From assembly GCA_965194375.1 (NCBI GenBank), contig CBDAEL010000007.1: DNA of 64,000 bases, one strand, 5' to 3'. A model generated the notes under the pieces. The model had not been told where the DNA came from. It was given only the letters and a program-made list of their open reading frames with translations, and did not search any database. Origin of the DNA: Tabrizicola_A aquatica (GTDB taxonomy: Bacteria; Pseudomonadota; Alphaproteobacteria; Rhodobacterales; Rhodobacteraceae). Of the stretch, positions 17,167 through 26,148 are shown one piece after another; the stretch's first letter is position 1; each line of letters begins with the position of its first letter. A program made the position numbers and the translations under genes.

Positions 17167-18093
17167 TCAAGCATCGCCGTCCTTGAACTCAAGCCCCATC
17201 TCGGAATAGCGCTCGGCCTCTTCCTGCCAGTTTTCCCGCACCTTGACCTGCAGGAAGAGATGCACCTTGCGATCCAAAAAGGACGAGATTTCAGCCCGCG
17301 CTGCCGTGCCGATGGATTTGATGGTCTCACCACCATTGCCCAGCACAATCCCCTTATGCCCATCGCGCGAGACATAGATGATCTGGTCGATCCGGGTTGA
17401 TCCGTCGGGCTTGTCTTCCCATTTTTCGGTCTCAACGGTCAGCTGATAGGGCAGTTCTTCGTGCAGGCGAAGGGTCAGCTTTTCGCGCGTCATCTCGGCG
17501 GCGATCATCCGCATCGGCAGATCGGCAATCTGATCCTCGGGATAGAACCATGGGCCCGCAGGCACCTCGGCGGCGAGCCACTCGCGCAGATCATCGACCC
17601 CATACCCGCGCTCGGCCGAGATCATGAAGGTCTTGGCGAAGGGGAAGGCCTCATTCATCTTTTGGGTCAGCGCCAGCAGCACCTCAGCCTTCACCCGGTC
17701 AATCTTGTTGATCGCCAAGGCAACCGGCTTGCCGCGCGGCATCTCGTCCCGCAGACGGTCAATGATCGCCTGCGCCCCCTCAGTCAAACCGCGATGCGCT
17801 TCGATCAACAGGACCACAATGTCAGCGTCCGACGCACCGCCCCAAGCTGCCTTGACCATCGAGCGGTCCAAACGGCGGCGCGGGCGGAAAATGCCGGGCG
17901 TGTCCACGAACACGATCTGACTTTGCGCTTCAATCGCGATCCCCCGAATTCGAGCGCGGGTCGTTTGCACCTTATGGGTGACGATCGAGACCTTGGCCCC
18001 CACCATTCGGTTCAAAAGCGTCGATTTCCCCGCATTCGGTTCGCCGATCAGGGCGACGAATCCGGCGCGTGTTCCAAGGTTCGTCTCAGTCAT
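17167..18093 (-). CDS. era: GTPase Era
   Basis: A 308-residue Era GTPase. G1 is GEPNAGKST (residues 17-25), G2 includes TTRARIRGI, G3 is DTPGIF, G4 is NKID and a C-terminal KH domain contains YVSRDGHKGIVLGNGGETIKSIG. Era binds the 3' end of 16S rRNA and is needed for 30S assembly. Its start overlaps the end of rnc by eight bases, giving the widespread lepB-rnc-era order. Confidence 0.96.
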   Translation of the reverse strand: MTETNLGTRAGFVALIGEPNAGKSTLLNRMVGAKVSIVTHKVQTTRARIRGIAIEAQSQIVFVDTPGIFRPRRRLDRSMVKAAWGGASDADIVVLLIEAHRGLTEGAQAIIDRLRDEMPRGKPVALAINKIDRVKAEVLLALTQKMNEAFPFAKTFMISAERGYGVDDLREWLAAEVPAGPWFYPEDQIADLPMRMIAAEMTREKLTLRLHEELPYQLTVETEKWEDKPDGSTRIDQIIYVSRDGHKGIVLGNGGETIKSIGTAARAEISSFLDRKVHLFLQVKVRENWQEEAERYSEMGLEFKDGDA

Positions 18094-18775
18094 TCAATTG
18101 CTCCATCCGGGCCAAAAGCGCCCGGGCTGCGGCCTGTTCGGCGGCGCGTTTCGTGCTGGCGCGGGCGGTTTCCACCTCGCCATTGTCAAGCTTTACCTCG
18201 ACGGTGAATTGTGGGGCGTGATCGGGGCCATCACGACCAAGCTCTGTGTAACTGGGCACCTTCATCGCGCGGGCCTGCGCCCACTCCTGAAGGCTGGTCT
18301 TGGGATCGCGCGCATCGGTCTCGACCATGCCAACCCGCTGGCCCCAGAGCCGCAGGACCAAGACCTTGGCCGCCTCGAACCCGGAATCCAAATAGACAGC
18401 GGCAATCACTGCCTCCAAAGCATCCCCCAGAAGCGCATCCTTCCGCCGTCCGCCTGACAGCATTTCAGAGCGGCCAAGCTTCAGCACATCGCCCAGACCA
18501 ATCTCGCGCGCCACATCGGCACAGGTTTCCTTGCGCACCAGCGCATTAAAGCGCGGCGCCAATTGCCCCTCGCTCGCCTTGCCATCAGCAGACAAAAGCG
18601 CCTCGGACATCACAAGGCCCAACACCCGGTCGCCCAGAAACTCCAGCCGCTGGTTGTCGGGCCGCGTCGGCGAGGAGATTGAGGAATGCGTGACAGCCCG
18701 CACCAAAAGCGAAGGCTGGCGAAACTGGTGCCCGATGCGGCCCTGAAAGGCCAAAAGATCCGCCGAAAGCCTCAT
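18086..18775 (-). CDS. rnc: Ribonuclease III
   Basis: A 229-residue RNase III. The catalytic signature RLEFLGDRVLGLVMSEALL is near residues 40-60, the second acidic motif is GDALEAVIAAVYLDSGFEAA, and a C-terminal double-stranded RNA-binding domain starts at DPKTSLQEWAQA. It processes rRNA precursors and cleaves duplex RNA. The ATG at 18775 gives MRLSADLLAFQGR and overlaps the stop of the upstream signal peptidase gene as ATGA, so I prefer it over a frame extension to 18823. Confidence 0.96.
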   Translation of the reverse strand: MRLSADLLAFQGRIGHQFRQPSLLVRAVTHSSISSPTRPDNQRLEFLGDRVLGLVMSEALLSADGKASEGQLAPRFNALVRKETCADVAREIGLGDVLKLGRSEMLSGGRRKDALLGDALEAVIAAVYLDSGFEAAKVLVLRLWGQRVGMVETDARDPKTSLQEWAQARAMKVPSYTELGRDGPDHAPQFTVEVKLDNGEVETARASTKRAAEQAAARALLARMEQLND

Positions 18776-19788
18776 TTCACCGACCTGAAGATGCGATCGT
18801 TGCGCCAAGCCCATACCGCCCAAGGCGAGCTGCCCGCTGACGAGAAGATCACCCGTGTCACACGTCCTATCACATTTTCAAGCGGGACAAAGCCCAGCCC
18901 TCCGGCAGCTTGGGCAAAGCGACTGTCAGCGGAATCGTCGCGATTATCGCCCAGCAGAAACATCTGACCCTCTGGCACGGTGAAGGGCCCAATATCATCG
19001 GCAAAGCCTCCATCCTCGATGTTCGCGACCCGATAGCTCCGCCCCTCGGGCAGGGTTTCAGACCGCAGATCCGTCTCGCAGATCGCGCCAACGCCAACCA
19101 CCGTATTGGAACAGCGCGGCAAGCTGCCCAGCGGGCCTTGGGTCCCATAGATCTCTTGCAAAACGCCAGCATCCTCTTGCGGCAAGGTCTGGCCGTTCAA
19201 GACAAGCTGACCGCCCTGCATAGCCACGACATCTCCTGCAAGGCCGATCAACCGATGGATATGCGCCTCACCGCTGACAGGGTGGCGAAACACCACGAGA
19301 TCTCCGCGCACCAAAGCAGCGGCCCCAAGATGGCGAACAGCAAGATAGTCCCCAGCGCTAAGCGTAGGCTTCATCGACACGGCCGGCGCCCAGTATGGGG
19401 CCCATGTCAGACGGCTCGCCGAAAGCAGGGTCAACAGCACAAGGCCCAGTGACCCAGCGAGTTGCAAGCCGGCCAAACCCCCATTGAAGGGCCTGTCAGC
19501 GCGCAGAAACAACACCATAAGCGAGGCAAGAAGGCCAAGGACGGGCACACACAAGGCCAAGGCCCAGACGCCGCTGCGCCCCGCATCATGCAACCGACGC
19601 ACAGCAGTGGCCCACCACCAAACATAAACAAAGCCGACTAGCGGCACGACAAACCGGCTGTAGTTAGGCGCTAGCCGTTCGACCAGCATCGCCACAGCAA
19701 TAGCGACCAGCAGCACAGCGAAAACCCGCAAGGCTTGCTTGCGGGTTGCCGTTCCATGCAAATCGAAAAGCGCCGTCAGAAGGGGCAT
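18772..19788 (-). CDS. DUF805-like membrane domain fused to a signal peptidase I with His at the Lys position
   Basis: A 338-residue protein. Residues ~1-115 look like DUF805 (LHGTATRKQALRVF near the start, then YVWWWATAVRRLHDAGRSGVWAL with the RLHDxGRSG signature, and several membrane segments). Residues ~150-338 are an S26A signal peptidase: nucleophile Ser in PAVSMKPTLSAGDYLAV, box D HIHRLIGLAGD, and box E GDNRDDSADSRFAQ. In box D the general-base Lys (KRxxGLPGD in the family and in the neighbour 19791-20570) is His, and the Pro is Ala. A Ser/His pair is known for ER-type signal peptidases. It may be a specialised or inactive paralogue. The start ATG is 2 bases from the lepB stop, so the two genes are coupled. 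Confidence 0.8.
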   Translation of the reverse strand: MPLLTALFDLHGTATRKQALRVFAVLLVAIAVAMLVERLAPNYSRFVVPLVGFVYVWWWATAVRRLHDAGRSGVWALALCVPVLGLLASLMVLFLRADRPFNGGLAGLQLAGSLGLVLLTLLSASRLTWAPYWAPAVSMKPTLSAGDYLAVRHLGAAALVRGDLVVFRHPVSGEAHIHRLIGLAGDVVAMQGGQLVLNGQTLPQEDAGVLQEIYGTQGPLGSLPRCSNTVVGVGAICETDLRSETLPEGRSYRVANIEDGGFADDIGPFTVPEGQMFLLGDNRDDSADSRFAQAAGGLGFVPLENVIGRVTRVIFSSAGSSPWAVWAWRNDRIFRSVK

Positions 19789-19790
19789 GC

Positions 19791-20570
19791 CTATTCGATG
19801 GCCTCGTAGTAGCGGTCGCTCCGCCACGTCCAGAAATACAGCATCCGGCTGCCTGCAGATGAGAACATCACCCGATCGGCTCGGCCAATCAGGAACTCTT
19901 CCGCGACAAAGCCCACGCCACCCGCAGACTGCGGATAGCGGCTGTCGGTGGAATTGTCGCGGTTGTCACCCATGAAGAAGTAATGCTTCTCGGGCACGGT
20001 AAAGATGTCAGAATTGTCCGGAAGCCCGGTGGCATCCCCAATGTTCAAGATCGTATGGGTCACGCCATTGGGCAGCGTTTCGCGGAAGCGCGGCTTTTCA
20101 CAAATCTCGCCCATCGAGGGGGCATTGGCGCAGCCGGGGCGGTTGGCCATCGGGCCTTGCGGCTCGAAGATTTCTTCAAACACCCCATCAGCCACCTGCG
20201 GAGCCGCAGCACCATTGATGTAAAGCACACCCTGCTTAATCTGGATCTGATCGCCCGGCAGACCGATCAGCCGCTTGATCATGTCAGACCCGTTGACCGG
20301 ATGGCGGAACACCACCACATCGCCACGTTCGGGATCTGATCCCAGAACGCGCCCTGAGATTGGGCAGATGCCAAAGGGGCAGGAATAGCGCGAATAGCCG
20401 TAGGCCATCTTGTTGACGAAGATAAAGTCGCCGATCAGCAGCGTCGACTTCATCGACTCGGACGGGATCCAGAAAGGCTGAAAGAACAGTGAGCGGAAGG
20501 CACCCGCGATCAACAGCGCCCAGACCACGGTCTTGATGGTCTCGCCAATTCCGCCTTCGGATTTTGCCAT
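19791..20570 (-). CDS. lepB: Signal peptidase I
   Basis: A 259-residue type I signal peptidase. A short cytoplasmic N terminus leads to one membrane segment (TVVWALLIAGAFRSLFF), then the catalytic Ser in IPSESMKSTLLIGDFIFVNK, the general base Lys in SDMIKRLIGLPGD, and box E GDNRDNSTDSRYP. All key residues are present, so this is the working housekeeping enzyme that cleaves Sec and Tat signal peptides at the outer face of the inner membrane. It lies 105 bases downstream of pdxJ with no acpS between them. Confidence 0.96.
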   Translation of the reverse strand: MAKSEGGIGETIKTVVWALLIAGAFRSLFFQPFWIPSESMKSTLLIGDFIFVNKMAYGYSRYSCPFGICPISGRVLGSDPERGDVVVFRHPVNGSDMIKRLIGLPGDQIQIKQGVLYINGAAAPQVADGVFEEIFEPQGPMANRPGCANAPSMGEICEKPRFRETLPNGVTHTILNIGDATGLPDNSDIFTVPEKHYFFMGDNRDNSTDSRYPQSAGGVGFVAEEFLIGRADRVMFSSAGSRMLYFWTWRSDRYYEAIE

Positions 20571-20675
20571 CTTGGTCGCCTTCTTTCGTAGGGTTCGCCG
20601 TGCATCCTCGGCGCTACATGCGCGCGGGGGGACGGGGAGTCAAGTTGCAGGGGCGAAGCCCGGCAATGGGCGCGG

Positions 20676-21425
20676 TTATCCGCGCCGCGGCCGCGCCATG
20701 TCCATCCGGCGGCGCATTTCCTCGATGGCCGGGCCAAGACCCATGAACACCGCCTCGCCGATCAGGAAATGCCCGATGTTCAGCTCGCGCAGCTCGGGGA
20801 TGGCTGCAATCGGGGCAACATTTTCATAAGTCAGCCCGTGCCCAGCATGCACTTCAAGGCCCAGCGCATGGGCCAGTGCAGCCCCCTTGCACAGGGCTGC
20901 CAACTCAGCCTCGGCCTCATCATGGCGGCCTTCGGCATGCAGGTCGGAGTAGTGGCCGGTGTGGAGTTCGACCACCGCCGCCCCGATGCGGGCCGAGGCT
21001 TCGATCTGGCGCGGATCATGACCGATGAACATCGACACACGGCAACCCGCATCACGCAGGGGCGCGATATAGCGGGCCAGCCGGGCTTCATCACCCGCGA
21101 CATCCAAACCGCCCTCGGTCGTGCGCTCCTCGCGCCGCTCGGGCACAAGGCAAACCGCATGGGGCTTGAGCCGCAGCGCAATGGCGGCCATCTCATCGGT
21201 GGCGGCGCATTCGAAATTCAATGGAATACCGATGCCTGCCATCAGCGCCTCCATATCGGCGTCGCGGATATGGCGGCGATCTTCGCGCAGATGCGCGGTG
21301 ATGCCATCGGCCCCGGCAGCTTCGGCCAAAAGCGCGGCACGCAGCGGATCGGGCCAAGCCGATCCACGCGCATTACGCACAGTGGCCACATGGTCGATAT
21401 TCACACCCAGCCGCAGCTTTTCCAA
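20676..21425 (-). CDS. pdxJ: Pyridoxine 5'-phosphate synthase
   Basis: A 249-residue PdxJ TIM barrel. Signature segments are RLGVNIDHVATVRNARG at the N terminus, GITAHLREDRRHI, the VCLVPERREE block, VSMFIGHDPRQIEAS and VHAGHGLTYENV. It condenses 1-deoxyxylulose 5-phosphate with 3-amino-2-oxopropyl phosphate in the DXP-dependent vitamin B6 route. It lies in the leftward block after DUF2062, with a 19-base gap. Confidence 0.96.
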   Translation of the reverse strand: MEKLRLGVNIDHVATVRNARGSAWPDPLRAALLAEAAGADGITAHLREDRRHIRDADMEALMAGIGIPLNFECAATDEMAAIALRLKPHAVCLVPERREERTTEGGLDVAGDEARLARYIAPLRDAGCRVSMFIGHDPRQIEASARIGAAVVELHTGHYSDLHAEGRHDEAEAELAALCKGAALAHALGLEVHAGHGLTYENVAPIAAIPELRELNIGHFLIGEAVFMGLGPAIEEMRRRMDMARPRRG

Positions 21426-21444
21426 AGCCCGCTTCCTTTCTTGG

Positions 21445-22164
21445 TCAGATCTTGGGGTCGCCCGAATCTTTGCGGTCGCCCCGTGTGTCTAGCTTGTCGC
21501 CGTCGCGGTGCGGGCGCAAGCGCGCCGCCGCCTCGGCAATGGTCGCCTTCAGCCGGGACCGCTTTTCTTTGCGATCATCCGCCTTTGCTGCGCGGGCCTT
21601 TTGATACGCCTCGACCAGCGGGATGGTGATGTAATAGCCAATCAGGCTTAAAATGATGCCCGGCCCCAAAGCTCCAATGAAGTAGGGCCAGTAGATTTCA
21701 TGCCAAAACTGATAAAGCCCATCCCAGCGGGTGACATCGGCGGTGAATATGGCGGTGAAGTTGAACCAAAGGTCCACCGCGGCCTGCTCGGTTGCGCCTG
21801 AGATGTATTCCCACGACAAGGGCTTTTCTATGCCCAGCATCCAGTGGCCCAGCGTCATGGCCAGAACGGCAAAGAAAGGCGTGGTGATTGGGTTGGTGTT
21901 GAACGTGGCCAGCAGCGCGGCCAAAAGGTTGCCGTTGATCGCCCGGCTGGCTGCCCATGCAGCAAGGAACTGCAAGCCGGGCAAGGGCAGGAAACCCACC
22001 AAAGACCCAGCAAACACCCCGCGCGCCACCTTGTGAGGTTGGTCTGGTAGGCGGGTCATGCGGTGGATGACATAACGGGTCGCGCGGCGAAAACCGCTGC
22101 GCGGATAGATCTGCTCACGCAGCCATGCGCCCCAACTCATGGGATCTCGGCGCTTGAAAACCAA
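21445..22164 (-). CDS. DUF2062 family membrane protein
   Basis: A 239-residue protein with three hydrophobic stretches (VFAGSLVGFLPLPGLQFLAAWAA, ALLATFNTNPITTPFFAVLAMTLG, YFIGALGPGIILSLIGYYI) and a basic C-terminal tail. The FLPLPGLQ and TNPITTPF motifs are diagnostic for DUF2062. The function is unknown. I chose a TTG at 22164 (giving the usual VFKRRDP N terminus), which follows GAAGGAAA; a longer frame to 22197 lacks a comparable ribosome-binding site. It stands between rsh and pdxJ, the normal position in this order. Confidence 0.8.
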   Translation of the reverse strand: MVFKRRDPMSWGAWLREQIYPRSGFRRATRYVIHRMTRLPDQPHKVARGVFAGSLVGFLPLPGLQFLAAWAASRAINGNLLAALLATFNTNPITTPFFAVLAMTLGHWMLGIEKPLSWEYISGATEQAAVDLWFNFTAIFTADVTRWDGLYQFWHEIYWPYFIGALGPGIILSLIGYYITIPLVEAYQKARAAKADDRKEKRSRLKATIAEAAARLRPHRDGDKLDTRGDRKDSGDPKI

Positions 22165-22206
22165 CCCGTTTCCTTCCTTGCGGGCCAATACCCGCATTTG
22201 CCCAGC

Positions 22207-24324
22207 TTAGGGCTTTCGCGTCACATCCCGATGACGGGCAACCTGTGCCACATCCGTCTCGGCTTCAAGCGCGGTCATGACCATGTGCAAATGTTCAACG
22301 TCGCGCAAGTCAACGTCAACGATCACTCGGTAAAAATCTGGTTTGCGTTCTGTGAACCGCAGATCCGAGATATTGGCCTTCTGTTCGCCGATCAAGGTAC
22401 AGACGCGGCCCAAGACCCCGGCATCGTTCGAGATCGTGATTTCAAGGCTGACCGCGTTCACCGCCTTGTGACGACCTGCATGCCAGTGAAGATCAACCCA
22501 ACGAGACGGTTGTTCTTCGAATTCTTCGAGCGCCGGGCAGTCGATGGCATGGATAACAACCCCCTGCCCGCGATAGGCGATGCCAACGATCCGTTCCCCC
22601 GGCAGGGGTTGGCAGCATTGGGCGCGGCGGAAGGTTTGGCTGTCGTCCAGCCCGACAACCGGGCGGGCGGTCTCAACCTCTTCGGTCGCAGACTTGGATA
22701 GCTCAGGATAAAGCGTTTCGACCACCTTACGCGCCGTCAACTCGGCCGAACCGAGCCGGGCCAGAAGCTCTACCTCATCCGGTACGCCCAGCATTTTGGC
22801 TGCCGTACGCAGCGCCTTGTCGGTGGCCTTCTTGCCGACATGCTCAAACGCCGCCCGTGCCAGCTCTTGACCCAGACGCACAAAGCGCCCCCGGTCCTCT
22901 TCGCGCAAAGACCGACGGATCGCGGCCTTGGCGCGCCCGGTGGTGACAATGTCAATCCAACTGGCCTGCGGTCGCTGGCCCTCGGCCGTAATGATTTCCA
23001 CCGACTGGCCGTTCTTCAGCCGCGTCCACAAAGGCACGCGGATGCCGTCAACCTTGGCCGACACGCAAGAGTTCCCGATGCGCGTATGGATCGAATAGGC
23101 ATAATCCAAAGGGGTCGCCCCGCGCGGCAGCTGCACGACATCGCCCTTGGGCGTAAAGCAGAACACCTGATCGGAATACATCTCAAGCTTCACATGCTCG
23201 AGAAACTCGTCGTGGTCCTCTTCGTCCAGACGCTCGGTCAGGCTGGCGATCCACTTGGCAGGATCAACGGCAAAGGGGTTCTTGGCACGCACGCCTTCGC
23301 GGTAAGACCAGTGCGCGGCAACGCCAGCCTCGGCCACCTCATGCATCTCACGCGTGCGGATCTGCACCTCAACTCGTTTGCCGTCGCGGCCAGACACCGT
23401 GGTGTGGATCGACCGATAGCCGTTGTTCTTGGGCTGGCTGATGTAATCCTTGAACCGCCCCGGTACGGCGCGCCAGCGCTGGTGGATGACGCCAAGGATC
23501 CGATAGCAGTCAGCCATAGAATCGCAAATCACTCGAAAGCCGTAGATGTCGGACAGGCGCGAAAAGGCCAAATCCTTCTCTTGCATCTTGCGCCAGATAG
23601 AATAGGGCTTTTTCGCCCGACCATAGACCGAAGCTTCAATCTGCACTTTTTCAAGTTCAGAGCGGATGTCGGCGGTGATCTTGTGAACCACATCGCCCGC
23701 TTCTTTCTGCAAGGTCAGAAACCGGCGGATGATCGAGTTGCGCGCCTCGGGGTTCAGAACCTTGAAGGACAGATCCTCCAACTCCTCGCGCATCCATTGC
23801 ATCCCCATGCGACCAGCCAAGGGCGCATAGATCTCCATGGTTTCGCGGGCCTTTTGCACCTGCTTTTCCGGCTTCATGCTGCGAATGGTGCGCATGTTGT
23901 GGAGCCGGTCAGCCAGCTTGACCAAAATCACCCGCAGGTCTTTCGACATCGCCATGAACAGCTTGCGAAAGTTCTCAGCCTGCTGCGATTCGGTCGAGGA
24001 GAGCTGCAGGTTGGTCAGCTTGGTCACGCCATCGACCAACTCGGCCACTTCGGTGCCAAAGAGCCGCTCCACCTCAGAATAGGTGGATTTGGTGTCCTCG
24101 ATCGTGTCGTGCAACAAGGCCGTGACGATGGTGGCATCGTCGAGTTGCTGTTCGGTCAGAATGGCCGCAACGGCAACGGGGTGGGTAAAGTAAGGCTCAC
24201 CCGATTTTCGAAACTGCCCCTCATGCATCTGAATGCCGTAGGCATAAGCACGGCGGATCAGATCAGCGTTGGAACGGGGGTTGTAGTTTCGGACAAGGGC
24301 GATGAGGTCTTCAACGTCGATCAT
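22207..24324 (-). CDS. rsh: Bifunctional (p)ppGpp synthetase/hydrolase, RelA/SpoT family
   Basis: A 705-residue long RSH protein. The hydrolase domain has ALLHDTIEDT (HD motif) and VKLADRLHNMRT; the synthetase domain has GFRVICDSMADCYRILGVIH, YISQPKNNGYRSIHT and EVQIRTREMHEVAEAG. A TGS domain starts at VFCFTPKGDVVQLPRG, and the C terminus has a zinc-finger-like CCQPLPGERIVG and an ACT domain. Both catalytic halves look intact, as expected for the single Rsh of alphaproteobacteria. It sets ppGpp levels in starvation. An alternative GTG lies one codon upstream. rpoZ is 36 bases upstream. Confidence 0.95.
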   Translation of the reverse strand: MIDVEDLIALVRNYNPRSNADLIRRAYAYGIQMHEGQFRKSGEPYFTHPVAVAAILTEQQLDDATIVTALLHDTIEDTKSTYSEVERLFGTEVAELVDGVTKLTNLQLSSTESQQAENFRKLFMAMSKDLRVILVKLADRLHNMRTIRSMKPEKQVQKARETMEIYAPLAGRMGMQWMREELEDLSFKVLNPEARNSIIRRFLTLQKEAGDVVHKITADIRSELEKVQIEASVYGRAKKPYSIWRKMQEKDLAFSRLSDIYGFRVICDSMADCYRILGVIHQRWRAVPGRFKDYISQPKNNGYRSIHTTVSGRDGKRVEVQIRTREMHEVAEAGVAAHWSYREGVRAKNPFAVDPAKWIASLTERLDEEDHDEFLEHVKLEMYSDQVFCFTPKGDVVQLPRGATPLDYAYSIHTRIGNSCVSAKVDGIRVPLWTRLKNGQSVEIITAEGQRPQASWIDIVTTGRAKAAIRRSLREEDRGRFVRLGQELARAAFEHVGKKATDKALRTAAKMLGVPDEVELLARLGSAELTARKVVETLYPELSKSATEEVETARPVVGLDDSQTFRRAQCCQPLPGERIVGIAYRGQGVVIHAIDCPALEEFEEQPSRWVDLHWHAGRHKAVNAVSLEITISNDAGVLGRVCTLIGEQKANISDLRFTERKPDFYRVIVDVDLRDVEHLHMVMTALEAETDVAQVARHRDVTRKP

Positions 24325-24360
24325 CACCGCCCCGCCCGGCCTTGCGGCCTTGAGTCACGC

Positions 24361-24714
24361 TCAGTTTTCGCCCTGGGCTTCCATCAGCATGCGCAGCATC
24401 CGCTCTTCCGACATGTCGTCGGCCATCGGGCGATCAATCTCGCCCGACATCAAAAGCGCCATCTGGTCTTCTTCCGGCTCGTCCACCTCGATCTGGGTCT
24501 GGTGCGACTCGATCATCCGCTCGCGCAGCGAACCGGCAAGCTGGGTTTCTTCTGCAATCTCGCGCAGAGCAACAACGGGGTTTTTGTCGTTGTCGCGGTC
24601 CACAGTGGTGACAGACCCAGACTGAATTTCGCGCGCCCGATGGGCGGCCAGCATCACCAGTTCAAACCGGTTGGGAACCTTGTCAACGCAATCTTCGACC
24701 GTCACGCGGGCCAT
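24361..24714 (-). CDS. rpoZ: RNA polymerase omega subunit
   Basis: A 117-residue omega subunit: MARVTVEDCVDKVPNRFELVMLAAHRAREI at the N terminus, then NPVVALREIAEE, which contact the beta-prime subunit. It assists RNA polymerase assembly and forms part of a ppGpp site. Co-location with rsh is common and fits that link. The acidic, Met-rich C-terminal tail is typical for Rhodobacterales. Confidence 0.95.
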   Translation of the reverse strand: MARVTVEDCVDKVPNRFELVMLAAHRAREIQSGSVTTVDRDNDKNPVVALREIAEETQLAGSLRERMIESHQTQIEVDEPEEDQMALLMSGEIDRPMADDMSEERMLRMLMEAQGEN

Positions 24715-24786
24715 GGGATGCTCCAGGGGCTTGGGAAAATGGAAGCGCCTATTTAGGCGCGAACCGGGGGCTTGACAAGCCTATAA

Positions 24787-25380
24787 TCAAAAGGATGCAG
24801 CGGGGTTCAGGCGGACGACCTCGGCGCGGGCACTGGCAGGCAAAGCGGCCAGCATTTCGGCCACGCTCAGCCCCAAAACCGGGTGGCGCCAGTCGGCAGC
24901 CACATCTGCAAGGGGCACCAGCACAAAAGCCCTGTCTTGCAGGCGCGGATGTGGCAAAATCAAGCGGTCCGGCGCAACTCGCGCCTGATCTTCGGACGGC
25001 AGGGTGCGCCATCTGCCTTGCTCGGCCAGATCGGGCAGCACCGCATCGCCCATGGCCAAAAGATCAATGTCCAGCGTGCGGGCACCCCAACGGGTGATGC
25101 GCTGGCGGCCAAAGCGGGCCTCAATCTGGTGCAAGGTCTGCAAGGCCTGATCCGCCGCAACCGGACGTGGCACAGTCACCAGCGCTGCGGCGTTCACATA
25201 ATCGGGGCCCGCGCCAACCGGAAAACACGGCGTCCTATACAGCGCACTCAACCGCAGCGCGCCACCGAATTCGAGCGCGATCTGGCGCGCGGCTTCGGGC
25301 ACAAGCTGATCTGGCGTCCATCGCTCGAACGGTTGATTGGCCCCCAGCGCGACCAAGAGTTGGGTTCCCGCACTATCCAC
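24787..25380 (-). CDS. folK: 2-amino-4-hydroxy-6-hydroxymethyldihydropteridine diphosphokinase
   Basis: A 197-residue HPPK. The pterin-binding start is LLVALGANQPF, the SALYRTPCFPVGAGPDYVNAA block follows, and the signature RWGARTLDIDLLAMGD carries the catalytic Asp pair; a late LPHPRLQDRAFVLVPL closes the fold. It pyrophosphorylates 6-hydroxymethyl-dihydropterin in folate synthesis. The start is a GTG at 25380. The gene is divergent from the NYN-domain gene across a 141-base gap. Confidence 0.95.
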   Translation of the reverse strand: MDSAGTQLLVALGANQPFERWTPDQLVPEAARQIALEFGGALRLSALYRTPCFPVGAGPDYVNAAALVTVPRPVAADQALQTLHQIEARFGRQRITRWGARTLDIDLLAMGDAVLPDLAEQGRWRTLPSEDQARVAPDRLILPHPRLQDRAFVLVPLADVAADWRHPVLGLSVAEMLAALPASARAEVVRLNPAASF

Positions 25381-25521
25381 CGATGAAACCCTCTCTTTAG
25401 TTAGGCTTGTCGCGACATCAGCAGCGCTGCTATCGAACCCCGTTGGCTCGATGGATCTCTACATCACGAAGACCACTGGCAGAAGTTCGATTGACGCGCA
25501 ACTGATTGAGGGGACAAGGCA

Positions 25522-26097
25522 ATGTTTTACAAGGACGAGCGGCTGGCGCTGTTCATTGACGGATCAAACCTTTACGCGGCGGCAAAGTCGCTGGGGTTCG
25601 ACATCGACTACAAGCTTCTGCGTCAAGAATTCCTGCGCCGCGGGAAACTGCTGCGCGCCTTCTACTACACAGCGCTTTTGGAGAATGACGACTATTCCCC
25701 GATCCGCCCGCTGGTGGACTGGCTGCATTACAACGGCTTTACCATGCGCACCAAGCCGGCCAAGGAATACACCGACAGCCAAGGCCGTCGGAAAGTCAAA
25801 GGCAACATGGACATCGAACTGACCGTCGATGCGATGGAGCTGGCCAACCGTGTTGATCACATCGTGATCTTCTCGGGCGACGGCGATTTCCGCCCGTTGG
25901 TCGAAAGCCTTCAGCGTCAGGGTGTGCGGGTTTCGGTCGTATCGACCATCCGCAGCCAGCCGCCGATGATCTCGGATGAACTGCGCCGCCAGTGCGACAA
26001 CTTCATCGAACTGGACGAGCTGCGCGATGTCATCGGCCGCCCGCCGCGCGACCCGCGTCCCTTGGAGCGTGACGAGCTACAAGTCGAAGAGAAGTGA
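25522..26097 (+). CDS. NYN domain protein, LabA/DUF88 family
   Basis: A 191-residue PIN-like NYN protein. The N-terminal ERLALFIDGSNLYAAAKSLG carries the first catalytic Asp, KGNMDIELTVDAMELA the middle acids, and HIVIFSGDGDFRPLVESLQRQGVRVSVVS the SGDGDF metal motif, so the ribonuclease-type active site looks complete. Bacterial LabA-like members are presumed RNA-processing nucleases; no target is known here. The start ATG follows GAGGGGACAAGGC. In this order the gene commonly lies next to folK, rpoZ and rsh. Confidence 0.9.
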   Translation: MFYKDERLALFIDGSNLYAAAKSLGFDIDYKLLRQEFLRRGKLLRAFYYTALLENDDYSPIRPLVDWLHYNGFTMRTKPAKEYTDSQGRRKVKGNMDIELTVDAMELANRVDHIVIFSGDGDFRPLVESLQRQGVRVSVVSTIRSQPPMISDELRRQCDNFIELDELRDVIGRPPRDPRPLERDELQVEEK

Positions 26098-26148
26098 TCG
26101 AAACCCATTGGGCTTGGAAGTCCGCTCCTGCGGGACTACCTATGCCCG

